Of a DNA stretch of 64,000 bases, positions 9,051 to 19,400 are shown one piece after another. Source of the stretch: Epithemia pelagica (taxonomy: Eukaryota; Bacillariophyta; Bacillariophyceae; Surirellales; Surirellaceae); NCBI GenBank assembly GCA_946965045.2, contig OX337233.1, forward strand, positions 124,001-188,000, given 5' to 3'. Position numbers and translations under genes: made by a program. The notes under the pieces were generated by a model that was given only the letters and a program-made list of their open reading frames with translations, ran no database searches and had not been told where the DNA came from. Within the stretch, counting starts at the first letter, position 1. Each line of letters opens with the position of its first letter.

Positions 9051-9505
9051 TGTTGTTTTCCTTACTAGCGAGTAAAGAAAAGGACTCTTGTTGCAAAATT
9101 GTGTGTCTACGGTGTTAGGTACTACGTCTTCGTTCCCTACTGTCATCGATGCGTTGAATCGTTGGTGGAGACGTTGTGTCACCAATTTGGGCGACGAGAT
9201 GTGTCATGGACGGGCCTGCCACCGTTCGTGGGATATCGCTGCCTCTAAGTATCTTCTGATTCACTTAGGGCCATGGACCGTTATGACAATGGTCATGGGA
9301 TCCCGTCCTTAAGAACGACAATCGTTACATAGGCATTGTCGATCGTTACATAGGCATCGTCGCCTGGATCCATCGTCCGTCGTTTTTGCATTTTGTGAAA
9401 GGTGGTTCGATGATGCGTTGGGCCTAATGGAGTCATGAGGTTTGCGTCTGCGGTCCCCCAAGGTCCCCATCAGTTACATATGCCCGCATGTACAATATTC
9501 GAACA
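9051..9505 (-). repeat. copia-1 5' LTR (455 bp)
   Basis: The promoter-bearing LTR for the minus-strand element, followed on the right by the duplication TGGTAA (9506-9511). Bases just inside the LTR on the element strand (CGCTTCCTCTGCGC) are where the primer-binding site should be. They do not match the common initiator-methionine site, so the primer is not identified. Confidence 0.95.
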
Positions 9506-10043
9506 TGGTAAGGACAGCTTTGGAATGAAAAAATTCCGAATCTTTGCCGTACAACTTGAGACGGAGGCGAGCCACAGCGACGCGCCGATTTTCATACGTG
9601 CCGACAAACTTCTGCAGACTTTCAATATTCCAGGGAGATGTTCCCAGAACAATGAATATATGTAGATTTGAAGCTGTCGGCATCGCATAATGACAGAGCT
9701 TATCTATCACAGCAAAGTCCGATAAGAATGGCGCGGATAGAAATACTTCAGAATTCGGCTCGGCCGCGGCGAGCAAATGAACGAGCGCCACAAAAGGATG
9801 GCTCTCATGGGCTATCGACTTGCCTGCTTCTGGGCCAGAGGGGTGGCGGATGCATGTATAAAGCAAGGTCGGGCGATCATTGGTAACAGCCATTTCATCA
9901 CTCTGTTTGCCGTCGCCTAGCAGCCATGATTGATCCACAAAATGGTCGTCTCCTTCCCGCACCGTTTCGCTCTGTCGTTGACGTTCGTACTCAGCGTTGT
10001 ATTCCCAGTAAGAGGTGTTGAGTTCCAAATTCGAGTCATTCAT
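9506..10043 (-). pseudogene. Phospholipase-D-like protein, 5' part of a split gene
   Basis: Starts with ATG 10041-10043 (MNDSNLELN). It has an acidic N-terminus of about 90 residues, then an alternating strand/helix region (EVFLSAPFLSDFAVIDKL, LHIFIVLGTSP) and FFHSKAVLT, the H-x-K half of an HKD motif, directly before the insertion. PLD-superfamily enzymes cleave phosphodiester bonds in lipids or nucleic acids using this His. After the insertion the frame reads a few residues of LTR (FEYCTCGHM) and stops. Immediately upstream is a sequence shared with kelch genes of the cluster. The interruption makes this copy almost certainly null unless another allele lacks the element. Confidence 0.75.
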
Positions 10044-10062
10044 GGTTGTTCCAGAATATTAA

Positions 10063-10200
10063 CTGCAGAATTTATGAGGATCGGGACACTGTATTGTAGG
10101 TTTTGCTTTGCTCCTGTGATTCTGATGGATGCGGACTGGAAGCACGACTGACTTGCCGAAATCGATGGAGAGAGAAAAATCGTGACCGTAGTCACAGACC
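10063..10200 (-). promoter_or_regulatory. Shared 5' element upstream of the phospholipase-D-like gene
   Basis: Begins CTGCAGAATTTATGAGGATC and includes a core GGACTGGAAGCACGACTGAC in plus-strand reading. The same block lies at nearly the same distance from the start codon of kelch genes at 14007, 17356, 28560, 38738 and 62192. Position and conservation suggest a promoter or 5' leader. No experimental element is recognised. Confidence 0.5.
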
Positions 10201-11039
10201 AAGCATCCTTTTCGGAGAAGTTTTTGGATACCGAAATTAACGACACAGAACCACTGGTATGTATATGGCTCCGATCTATTTCTCTCTATCCCTGTGTTTT
10301 GCATCCATAGATTCTTCGTTCTTCCTGGGCGCTCGTGACTAGAGGATCTCTTTGCAATCCTACTTGTCGAGCCTCTGCTTTCAATAACCACAACTACTCT
10401 TCTTACAAAGGGACCCATGGGATGGTGATGTTGTTAACAGGAAACACGAGATTCCATGTACCCATCATTGCTGATCTTTTTGAGGATGAATGCGGTAAAT
10501 CAGAAGAGTACTCGATATCACCCTGTTTGCATTGGTCCATGGTGGATCGCTCGGTTTCTTTTCTTGTTGCTCATGTAGCGTTAGGATTTTGTTGCGAAGA
10601 AGACAAACTGGAGGGACCACTTGGTTGATCGAGAGAGTCTCACCAACAACGATTGTACACCACCAGCATCAATGTGGGGTCTTGGGGAAGCAGACAAGCT
10701 TGCAGAGGGAGTTTGTGGATGAGGAATGACGCATCGTCAACGTTTCTGCATCCTCGGTGCTACCGCTTTTGTGGAATGGTCGTTGTTGTTCTCCCTTGTT
10801 CCATTTCATTCGAAGCGCCTTTATATGGTTGGTCTTTTTCCTTGCGACAATCTTCGTAGTCTTTCACCAAGAAAAGGAAGAAGAGAAGTACATGCCTCGT
10901 CACTGGCAGAGTCTCATAAACTGCTCGTAACGAACGATTCCATGGTTTCCCATGGAATGTGGCAGTAGATTCTATTGTAGAGTGGTCGTCTTGGCGACGA
11001 GAGCAACTGTCAATTGTCCGCTTATTTTTCGAATAGAGG
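10201..11039. repeat. Family U intergenic repeat, copy 1
   Basis: Related to 38881-39480: both contain GACTAGAGGATCTCTTTGCA and GGACCCATGGGATGGTGATG at matching spacing. Minus-strand reading gives similar coding-like strings in both (NKILTLHEQQ here, NNILTLDEQQ at 39.3 kb), suggesting decayed copies of one gene. No domain recognised. Confidence 0.45.
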
Positions 11040-11941
11040 AAAGAGTGGAACTGTTCGTCTCGGTCGGCGCGCCTGTGAGCACAGGACAGAATACTCGCAG
11101 TGTGACAGGGCTGGTCTTGGTCGGCGCGCCTCTGCGAGCCATTCCTGTCCTCATTCCGCGACCAAGATTTGGAAGGGACTCCAGACTTTGGGGGAGGGGG
11201 ACTCCACACTCCACCTCAACATCACAGTTTGGGGGAATATCCATTGAAACGAACGACAAAAAGATACCATCAGCACCACAATGAGTCGGTCGCCGTCGTC
11301 GCCGTCTTTGGTTTCGGAGATTGACCTTTTCGCGCCTTCTGGCAGCGTTTTCTGCTGTGATTTGCTCTCACATCTCCCGTCGAGAAAGACTCTAAAGAAG
11401 ACTCTAACCAGATGAACATACTCAACGACAACTTTCATCGCAACAAGCTAGAAATCGTACCTTGGCTTTCGATTCGCAACAGGAGGTCAAGTGCAACAAA
11501 AAACAGAACAACAAAAAGAAGAGCACTAGGGCGATGGTATGCTTCCTCATCCACATGTCTTTCGTGGAACGAGAATCAACAACAAGACCACGCAAATCTC
11601 TTTGTGTTGTGGCACCGCATGGCAGTCTGGTCGACAATTATGTGGACCCTTTCTCGACATGATACTATGAGGACCTGCTGAATCGATGACAAAGTCGCCC
11701 CATTGGAGGTAGTTGCGCCGCTGACGAGGAGCGCAGTACTATGGATTGAAGTATGGAACGCTATTCAACTCCCTCCCGACGCGTCCGATTGGAGTAGTGA
11801 AGAATTGATCATGGGAGAAGGTCGCATCTCCCCTTCATGTCCACATACGAAGATTCAAGCTGGGTGTCGGTGTGGAACGACAAGGCAGCAACGCCAACCA
11901 GAATCAAGCGAACAAGAAGAACAACAACAACACAACAAGTA
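11040..11941 (+). repeat. Family Y segment, copy 1
   Basis: Part of a block repeated at 21660-22500, 40870-41395 (continuing at 47665) and 53690-53960. It starts near GGTCGGCGCGCC and includes the string coding for ILNDNFHRNK...VPW and CAA-rich simple sequence. The plus-strand strings ILNDNF.RNK..(F/V)(A/V)PW are conserved in several copies, which hints at a former coding exon. No family recognised. Confidence 0.5.
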
Positions 11942-12640
11942 CTAGTAGACTACAGCCAAGACATGATCGGCGGCATTCGTGGTCGTGGTTTTGTTGTTGG
12001 TACCACTGAGTTCGGTACGAGGCTCAAATGTGGTAGTGATCGAGGTCCAACACTGCTGTGAGACGATAGGCATGACATGATCGGCGCAGGTCGTGGTTTT
12101 GGTGGTGCTGTACGAGGCACAAACGTTGTAGTGGTCCATGTCCAACAGTGCTGTTCGACAGTGTTGCAATCGTGCAACAAGGTTTCGGCGGAACTGGCAT
12201 TGAGGGGCAAAACATAACCTTGCACACTGCGATTGTTCTTGTGGATCCCCATGGACTGATACCCATGGACTGTCAACGAGCCACTACGGAGAGACTGATT
12301 GCTGGATCGACGCAATCAATTTGCCGACCTCATGATAAAGTATAGTTGCTGTATTGGAGGAACTATCGAACACTTCGGTGGCAAAAATTCCCAAGGATTC
12401 GCAAATGTCCTGTTACCCAAAACCACCACGAGCATCGAGAGACGGTGTACTGTCCTCTCACGTAGTATGCATGGGCCATAGAAGGACCGGACCTCATAGT
12501 TTAACGCATGGTCGACCGTCCAAACGAGTCGCTGCGCCAAGTGTTTCAGGCACGCAACCATAATCCTCCACAGCATGATAACTCGACCTATTCAACAGCG
12601 GAGAGGCATGGTCCCATGGACATCTACCCAAGGACTGGCT
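11942..12640 (-). pseudogene. Family X coding-like segment, copy 1 (unrecognised)
   Basis: Minus-strand reading gives a chain of strings conserved between copies at 19.4-19.9, 22.6-23.2, 48.1-48.5, 50.1-50.4 and 54.0-54.6 kb: FYGPC, LVVVLG.RTFANP, SNQSLRSGSL, VLPLNASSAETLLHD, CWT.TTTFVPRT and DHVLAVV. They are spread over more than one frame here, so this copy is not translatable as one protein. The piece CWT...HVLAVV is duplicated in tandem (units of about 114 bp starting near 11959 and 12073). Function unknown. Confidence 0.45.
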
Positions 12641-12791
12641 CCACTATGGTGTAACTTTACAACGGAGTACATGATATCTCAATAATAGTTCGCAATGTCA
12701 TGAAGAAAACAATACAACTACGATTTGAGAACGAAATGATAATGTTTTAGTTCTGCCAATGTTAGGACATACATGCAATGCGTTGCAAATT
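12641..12791. other. 3' flank of the kelch gene, type 1
   Basis: Contains GACATACATGCAATGCGTTG, a sequence also found just 3' of the kelch genes ending at 23421, 48671 and 54879. It probably covers the 3' untranslated region and polyadenylation signal of the minus-strand gene. A second, different 3' flank type (CTTTTGAGTAAAC...AAAACGTCTAG) occurs behind other copies. Confidence 0.4.
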
Positions 12792-13991
12792 TCAAGTTCC
12801 ATCCTTCCCTTCATCACCACGGTGCGTATTGGGCCTTGCTCGTTTACAAGCTAATGTCGATGTGGAGAAGGGTGAGATATCATCATCTTGGATACCCACA
12901 CCTTCAAGAGAATGATACCATCCGTTTGGATGCTGGTCACAGAGTCGACGAAAGCACCACGTACTCTTGTCCATTAGTGGTAATGTCGCACAGGTAGGAT
13001 TGTACACACCACCAATCACGGCAACTTGATTGGCAACAGTCACCATACTGCAGCCCCTGGGTAAATTCACTGGTGGGAGATTCCACACACGGTTCCGGCG
13101 CGTATCCAGAACTTCCACGGTTGAATTGACCCATGCTCCTCCCGCCACAACCAGACAAGATCCCACGGCAACCACTGCACAAGATCTTCGTGCATTGGAA
13201 AGCCTCAACTCCAAATGAGTGGTCCAGGTGGGTGTGAAAGAAATAAACATCGAGCCAGTTTCCTTTTCTGTCTCATCATTGGCAAAGGGTGTTGCGAAGT
13301 CCAAATACTCCAGCGAGCCAAGATTGCCATTATCGTTTTGGCCTCCAACGACAAAGATGCGGTGACCAATGACCGCACTGGCACATAATTGTCGAGGAAC
13401 AGTCATGGATGGTCCCGCAGTGACTATGTGGTTGTTTGTATCAATAATATCCACCGACGGCACATAACGATCGTTGTAGCCACCCATTACAACGATGTAT
13501 CGGTTGTGCACCGCAACAGCACAACATCCCATTCGTCTCGTTGATAATCGACAGCTTAATCTGGTCCAATTACTCTCATGTGTGGTGCTTGATGTCAAAG
13601 ATGAATGTAGCAAGTCATCGGCATCGATTCGTTCAATAGAGTCAAACGAACCTTCATCGTATCCTCCCATCACGTAGACGGCTCTGTTGCACACAGCAGC
13701 GGCATGTCCAAAACGTTTCTTGTTCAAGGGCGTTCCTTCTCGCCATTGCTTGTTGGACTCTGCCAAGTTTAAGACAAGAATGGAATCTAGCTCGCCTTGA
13801 CCTGGTTGATATCCGCCCAACACGACGACGGTTTGCTCCTTGTTGTTATCGGTAGGATTCAGTACGACCGAAGCATGATAGTAACGCCATCCACCCTCAA
13901 GAGAAGGCCAGTCCTCGAGATTCCATTCAGGTGGCTCGTCCGATAAGACAAGGCCCGACTGTCGTGCTTGTTCTTTCAGTGTCGTGGTCAT
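12792..13991 (-). CDS. Kelch-repeat protein K1
   Basis: 399 residues from ATG 13989-13991 (MTTTLKEQ); the frame extends four codons further to a TTG only. Gly-Gly pairs at the end of hydrophobic strands lie at about residues 59, 109, 170, 216, 284 and 327 (VVVLGGY, VYVMGGY, YIVVMGGY, IFVVGGQ, LVVAGGA, VAVIGG), giving six kelch blades and so a predicted six-bladed beta-propeller. The N-terminal 40 residues (KEQARQSGLVLSD ... EDWPSLEGGW) are conserved in the family. The C-terminal segment has CFRRLCDQ and a basic tail (KRARPNTHRGDEG). There is no signal peptide or membrane segment, so a cytosolic or nuclear binding role is likely, substrate unknown. The intact frame and shared upstream element suggest an active gene. 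Confidence 0.88.
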   Translation of the reverse strand: MTTTLKEQARQSGLVLSDEPPEWNLEDWPSLEGGWRYYHASVVLNPTDNNKEQTVVVLGGYQPGQGELDSILVLNLAESNKQWREGTPLNKKRFGHAAAVCNRAVYVMGGYDEGSFDSIERIDADDLLHSSLTSSTTHESNWTRLSCRLSTRRMGCCAVAVHNRYIVVMGGYNDRYVPSVDIIDTNNHIVTAGPSMTVPRQLCASAVIGHRIFVVGGQNDNGNLGSLEYLDFATPFANDETEKETGSMFISFTPTWTTHLELRLSNARRSCAVVAVGSCLVVAGGAWVNSTVEVLDTRRNRVWNLPPVNLPRGCSMVTVANQVAVIGGVYNPTCATLPLMDKSTWCFRRLCDQHPNGWYHSLEGVGIQDDDISPFSTSTLACKRARPNTHRGDEGKDGT

Positions 13992-14006
13992 GGTTCTAAA
14001 CAATGA

Positions 14007-14150
14007 CTGCAGAATTTATGGGGATCGAGACACTGTCTTGACGCACGTAGGTTTGCTCTGCTCCTTTCGTTGTGATGTTGATGGGTGTGGACTGGAAGCA
14101 CGACGACTATCTTGACGAAATGGATGGGTTACGAGACAAATCGTGACCGT
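14007..14150 (-). promoter_or_regulatory. Shared 5' element of K1
   Basis: CTGCAGAATTTATGGGGATC followed by the GGACTGGAAGCACGAC core, 15 bases upstream of the K1 ATG. Same block as before the phospholipase-D-like gene and K2, K5, K6 and K11. Further upstream (14221-14260) is TTATCCCCAGCGGT, also found upstream of K3 at 21553. Confidence 0.5.
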
Positions 14151-14170
14151 ATCAACGCGATGAAGAAAAC

Positions 14171-16184
14171 CACGCATCCTTCTTGGGAGTATCGTGGGCG
14201 TTTTTGGAACCTGTGATTGCTGATGGGTTCGGACTTATCCCCAGCGGTGAAGATCCAGGGTGCACTCACTGTAATCCCCCCCCCAAATTACTCGTTTCTC
14301 TTCTTCCGAATCGACGACCTTTCCCAACCAGTCACGGATATGGGATCGTGCGGAATCACAGTCATCTTCCCCCACTCCCCACCAGTCATTGAAACAGGCA
14401 ATTGTGAGGGCAATAGTAGATGTTGGGGAGGATGTGACGCAGTGTCTTCTCGTTGGGCTTGCTGGGAGAAGGAAAACAAAACACCAGAGAACCAACACCC
14501 AAACCGGAACAAACTAGATGGAACGAGACGATGCGGTCAAACACCAATGTCTCGCATCATTGTCATCATCTAATTGCTGTTGATTCGAATTGACTGTGGG
14601 GGTGTGGCAGTCTCGTTCGAACCGAGAAACAGGGAAAGCAGCATGATGGTGGTGATGAAACATTGTCCGTTTCGTGGGCTTTGGTGCAACTCATGGTTCT
14701 GGTCGTTCTTGTTCTGCCGCCGACAATTCCCTTGCAGAACAATTCCATGCCTTTCGCATCCGTCATCCAGGCTTGCAGACCACGGCACCAATTCGTTCGA
14801 ACGCTGATCAATTCAAGTGTTTTGATCTCGTGTGCCCCTCCGCACTGTCCTCCTCCCACCAGCATTCGTCCGGGTGTCAGCATGCGATCTTTGTGGGACA
14901 ACCATGAGGAAGAACAACCACACCAAGACGTTGTGTACAAGAGCGGGCAAAGGCATGAATTTTCTTTCAGTGAGGTGGGAGCGGTAATGTAATAGTGACC
15001 TCTCAAGCTACCCTTGCTCGTTGGACAGGCGTGACATTGGTTCTTCTTTGTCGGTATCTCTTTCAATATCTTTCAACCAATGACCGTTTTCAAAGACGAC
15101 GCTGCACGTTTGGATGCATATCGTGTTTGCCGGCTCCACACGCTCTTGTGCGAATATGGAAAGGATTCGATAAGTCCCATCTACAACGAAAGTCGCTGCT
15201 GGCATCTCGGGAATTGGGATGCTACGCCGCTCTCTTTACCCGCCCAGAAGCAAGATGGACAGTATCTCACATTGGGTACTAATCGAATTGGTCAAATTCC
15301 ACCGCGCGTTTTTGGGTTCTAACTGACAATCATCACCGAACCTTTTGAGTTTGCCGTGTTCCAGGTAAGACGTCTCGCTGACCTGGCATCCGATTTGGCC
15401 ATGGTGTACATGTCCAATTCTTGGTTGGTGTTGAATTCCACTCGCTCGGGGACATAGTGTGGGTGTTCAGGCGGTCCCACACCGCAAGGTTTCCCAGACT
15501 TTTACTTACCCACAACCCTTTTGCCATTGACGTCCGAACCATCGACCTCTGTTCCGACCACCACTTTCTCCTCAAGGCAAGAAAACAATCAACCGTAGCC
15601 AGAGCAAACGCTCACCGTCATGGATGCTTGGTTAGATCAGATAGCTCCGAGCATAGCGCGCCTCGGTCTGTCGACCCCTGTTCCGACCACCACTTGCTCA
15701 AGGCAAGAAAACAATCAACCGTAGCCACAGCTAACGCTCACCGTCATTGATGCTTGGTTAGATCAAATAGCTCCGAGCATAGCGCGCCTCGGTCTGTCTC
15801 CACAGTCACGAGAGTGTCTCCCTGTTATGTGGACAAGGAGACGATGCATTCCGAGGATGGAAACGGGTGGTGCGAGGGAGTATTACTTGCCACGGAGAAA
15901 TACTTCAGGGACTGCCAAAGTACTCAACAATACGACAGTAGCACTCAACACAGAGCAAAACTCTGCAGAATCCATGACATTGTTTTGTCGTTTCGGAACA
16001 GTCGCGCTATCCCGGACACGTCGTATGACATGATTGATGATTTCATTTGTACAATAAGGATTCACATGAGAACTCCGCAGGCAGCGGACACTACGAAAAC
16101 TGTTTGAGATCAACATGTTTGAGATCAAAATGATCATTAGATAGCTTCACCATTCTAGGACATTAAAGCAACGTGATGCCCACT
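14171..16184. other. Intergenic region between K2 and K1
   Basis: About 2 kb with short frames on both strands and no recognised domain. The longest are a minus frame 14566-15066 (166 codons, LQAWMTDAKGMELF) and a plus frame 15754-16107. None is conserved at another place in the window. Contains the tandem duplication at 15550-15798. The last 50 bases (near 16160) resemble the 3' flank of other kelch genes. Confidence 0.4.
15550..15798 (+). repeat. Tandem duplication of about 126-129 bp
   Basis: The stretch from TGTTCCGACCACCACTT to CCTCGGTCTGTC occurs twice (15550-15672 and 15679-15798), with a 3-base indel and a few substitutions. The duplication looks recent. No coding role seen. Confidence 0.75.
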
Positions 16185-17339
16185 TCAAGTTTCATCCGCC
16201 CCTTCATCACCACGGCGTGTATCACGCCTTGTTAGTGAAATATGAACATGTCGGATATCTATTCTTTCCCGGAACTGGTACCATCCGTTGGGCTGCTGTT
16301 CACAGAGACGACGAAAACACCACGTATTCTTGTCCACTAGTGGCAATGTCGCACAGGTAGGATTGAGCTCTCCACCAATCACGGCAACCTGATTGGCAAC
16401 AGTCACCATACTGCAGCCCCATCGTTGTTCTTGCAGTCTAGGGAGATTCCACACGCGGTTGAAGTGCGTATCCAAGACTTCCACGGTTCGTCCTCCTGCC
16501 ACCACCAGACAAGATCCCACGGCAACCACTGTACAAGAATATGGTGCATTGGAAAGTACCAAATGAGAATGAGTGGTCCAGGTGGGTGAGAAAGAATTGA
16601 ACGTCGAGCCAGTTTCCTTCTTTGTCTCTTCATTGTCACCAGGCTTTGAAAATTCCAAATACTCCACCGAGCGTCCTGTGTAGCCTCCAACGGAGAAGAT
16701 GCGGTTACCAATGACCGCACTGGCACAATTTGATCGAGGAACAGTCATGGATGGTCCAGCAGTGACAATGTGATTGTTGGTATCAATAATCTCAACAGAC
16801 GACAAATAACGACCGTTGTAGCCACCCATCATAACAATATATTGGTTGTGCACTGCGACAGCACAACATCCCCATCGTTGCGTTGATAATCGACAAGTTA
16901 ATGTCGTCCAATTGCTCGCATGTGTGATGCTGTTTGTTGTTAAAGGTGATAGCAGCAACTCCTTTTCGTCAATTCGTTCGATACAATCAAATACTGAGCT
17001 TCCATTGTAGCCTCCCATGACGTAGACTCCTCCGTTGCACACAACAGCGGCATGTCCAATACGTTTCTTGTTCATGCGTGGCCCTTCGCGCCACTGCTTG
17101 TTTGATTCTGCCAAGTTTAATACAAGAATGGAATCTAGCTCGCCTTGACGTGGTCGATATCCACCCAACACGACGACGGTTTGTTCTTGGTTGTTATCGG
17201 GATGATTCAGTACGACCGATGTATGAAACCAACGCCATCCACCCTCAAGAGGAGGCCAATCGTTTTCATTCCATTCTGCTGTGTCGTCCGATAAGACAAG
17301 GCCCGACTGCCATGCTTGTTCTTTCAGTGTTATGGCCAT
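16185..17339 (-). CDS. Kelch-repeat protein K2
   Basis: 384 residues from ATG 17337-17339 (MAITLKEQ). The frame is open upstream to 17585 but reads through the shared 5' element, so the internal ATG is the start that matches the family. Six kelch Gly-Gly strands are present (VVVLGGY, VYVMGGYNG, YIVMMGGY, IFSVGGY, LVVAGG, VAVIGGE). The fourth and fifth blades are shorter than in K1, which removes some 10 residues of loop. The C-terminus differs from the others (YQFRERIDIRHVHIS) while keeping a basic RRGDEGADET end. It is arranged divergently from the leucine-rich-repeat gene at 18075. Predicted soluble propeller; partner unknown. Confidence 0.88.
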   Translation of the reverse strand: MAITLKEQAWQSGLVLSDDTAEWNENDWPPLEGGWRWFHTSVVLNHPDNNQEQTVVVLGGYRPRQGELDSILVLNLAESNKQWREGPRMNKKRIGHAAVVCNGGVYVMGGYNGSSVFDCIERIDEKELLLSPLTTNSITHASNWTTLTCRLSTQRWGCCAVAVHNQYIVMMGGYNGRYLSSVEIIDTNNHIVTAGPSMTVPRSNCASAVIGNRIFSVGGYTGRSVEYLEFSKPGDNEETKKETGSTFNSFSPTWTTHSHLVLSNAPYSCTVVAVGSCLVVAGGRTVEVLDTHFNRVWNLPRLQEQRWGCSMVTVANQVAVIGGELNPTCATLPLVDKNTWCFRRLCEQQPNGWYQFRERIDIRHVHISLTRRDTRRGDEGADET

Positions 17340-17355
17340 GGTTGCAAACCTTTCG

Positions 17356-17490
17356 ACTTCAGAATTTATGGGATGTAGGTTTGCTCTGCTCCTTTCATTA
17401 TGATGGGTGTGGACTGGAAGCACGACTGACTTGACGAAATGGATGGACCAAAGAGGGGAAGGAGATTTCGTCACGAGACAAATCGTGACC
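17356..17490 (-). promoter_or_regulatory. Shared 5' element of K2 (shortened)
   Basis: A version of the common upstream block missing the GACACTGTCTTGTAAGAGG part but keeping GTTTGCTCTGCTCC, GGACTGGAAGCACGACTGAC, GACGAAATGGATGGACC and GAGACAAATCGTGACCGTA. Confidence 0.45.
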
Positions 17491-18074
17491 GTAGCCACGC
17501 AATGAAGAAGATCACACATTCTTCTTGTTCGGAGTACCGTGGAAGTGTTTTTGCATACCGGAATAAACTTTATGTTTGTTGGCACTGCTCTTGTTGTTCC
17601 ATCCTGCTAGTACTGCTGATTGATCGTCGGAGTCCATCAGCATGACACGGGTGCCTGTCGTTGTGCGCAATTCATCTGATGGGGTTGAAAAGCTTCCAAC
17701 TGTGGAACACTTGAGAGAGATGGACGCGAACACACACCGTCAGTCGGTCCATTACGTCCATTGTCAAACGACGAGAAAGAGTGGCCGACGTCGTCTGGTC
17801 GTCGACCAGTGACCGTGGGTTGTCTCCTTTTCTGTCTTGTGTGGTGTCACATGTAGCTCTCACTCTACCCGATTCTGTACGTGAGGACACAGAAGTGACT
17901 CTGTCTTTCTGGGAATCCGAACTCACTTGCAAGAGGTTGCGACCACAAAGGTTTCCTCGCGCTTTGCATACACCGGCAGATTGTGACCTCTCACATCTGC
18001 CCCCGCCGAGGAGGAATGGTGGCACAAACAAGATCTTTTTTGATTTCTGTGCATGATATATACATGATGATAAT
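17491..18074. other. Divergent intergenic region between K2 and the LRR gene
   Basis: Contains K2 upstream sequence (the string coding for LAGWNNKS on the minus strand, also at 35.0 kb) and, from about 17720, sequence that should hold the promoter of the plus-strand LRR gene. A TATATA stretch (ATGATATATACATG) lies about 20 bases before the ATG at 18075. No gene recognised. Confidence 0.4.
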
Positions 18075-19400
18075 ATGGATCAAAAACCCATTAAAACGAA
18101 GACGACAACGACTTTCGACCTCAACAAGCCAATTAACCGCAACATGTCTCTTCCAGAAACGACAATGGAGGGAAACAACCCTGAAATGAACGAATGTAAT
18201 CCATGGGAATTGCAAGGCACTCGAATCAGCCCCGAAATGAAGCAAAAAATGGTGGATCACTTTGGGGAACGAAAGTTGCCAGTCTTGACCAACACCAAAG
18301 CCACTGATCGCAGTGCACAAGTCATTCTCGATTTGGATAGAGACGTCAGGAACGTAAGACGTGCTAATGTGGCGTGGTTCTATCTGAAGCTCGATGGTAC
18401 GAATATCGGTGACGTGGGCATTGAAGCGCTCGCCCGGGCATTCGTCCAAAAAGTATTAGCCCGAGCATTTGTCCAAACCACCCAACCAAATCCAGAGCTA
18501 GCTTTGTCTTACATAAAAGCCCTGGACGACAAAACGGCGGTTGGATTGGCGAATGCCATCAATACGAATCCATCCTGGGTGACCTTGTGGATTGAGAAAT
18601 GCAATTTTGGATCGCGTGGAGTAAAAGCAATGGTAGGCGCTTTGAGCAACAATCATGCTTGGCAAACTTTTGAACTTGTTGAAACGAACCTTGAAGATGA
18701 AGAAGTTGAAGTACTGGCAAGAGCACTGCAACAAAATACCCAATGGACAAACTTCAAGCTCGATTTAGTGCAGTTTTCTTCTGTGAATGGACTCAAAGCC
18801 TTGTGTGAAGCCTTGAGTGAAAATAAGACATGGAAATGATTCCGACTTGGCGGTATTCCTTGGTCTCGGACCGACGAATGTGAAATGGAAGAATTGTCAC
18901 ATGCCTTGCGTTGCAATCAATGCTGGGAAACCGTTCACTTTGGATGGCCTTTTCTTTTTGATGGAGGACTGGTATCCGTTGCCAAATCACTGGATGGCAA
19001 CACAATCTGGCGAGTGTTTGATCTGGATTTGGACAAGACAAAACATGTCGAGATAGTTACCGAGGCTCTCCGTGAACAAAAGTGTTGGAAATATTTTATT
19101 TTGAGACTCCCTAAAAGCACTCCCGACCAAGGGGTTGAAATGTTGGCCAATCTACTAAAAACGTCACCAAGCTGGGAACGGTTTGTTTTACATCTGAGAT
19201 ATCACGAACAACTTGGGCCATGGCTCAAGGTTGGTCCAGCCATTCTCCAAGAACGGTTGGAGAAGCATTGGAACTCGTTGGTGCTTTGGCTTCCGTCCAA
19301 GCATGGCGACAAACCTGACCTCATAAAGCACCTACCCTTTCAACTAGAGAATCATCAACAAGAAGAAATTGGAGTGACGGCAGAAACAGCGTTGTGGTGA
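18075..19400 (+). pseudogene. Leucine-rich-repeat protein (ribonuclease-inhibitor type) with one in-frame UGA
   Basis: Frame of 442 codons from ATG 18075 (a second in-frame ATG, MSLPETT, at 18144 is an alternative start) to a stop at 19398-19400, interrupted only by UGA at 18837-18839. From about residue 95 it has repeats of 26-30 residues with the pattern W-x-x-F/L-x-L and a following helix (VKAMVGALSNNHAWQTFELV, VEVLARALQQNTQWTNFKL, VSVAKSLDGNTIWRVFDLDL), matching LRR_RI-type repeats that form a horseshoe for protein binding. The stop falls in the middle of one repeat (KTWK-stop-FRL) at a freely variable position, and the repeats continue in the same frame. So either a recent nonsense change (for example CGA to UGA) or readthrough. 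Without it the product is 254 residues. A remnant of a relative is at 36136. Confidence 0.78.

Larger units (their letters stand above)
3283..9505 (-). mobile_element. Complete Ty1/copia LTR retrotransposon (copia-1)
   Basis: A 6223-bp element read from right to left: 5' LTR 9051-9505, gag 7767-9008, protease/integrase/reverse transcriptase/RNase H 3764-7766, 3' LTR 3283-3737. The LTRs begin TGTTG and end AACA and differ at only one base (C at about 3309, G at about 9077). It is flanked by the 6-bp duplication TGGTAA (3277-3282 and 9506-9511). The order protease-integrase-RT-RNase H defines Ty1/copia. It is inserted in the coding sequence of a phospholipase-D-like gene in the same orientation. 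Pol needs passage of one UGA and one frame change. Confidence 0.95.

Noticed and set aside
17340-17585. 82-codon upstream extension of the K2 frame
   Set aside because: It covers the shared 5' element, which is noncoding in front of the other genes.
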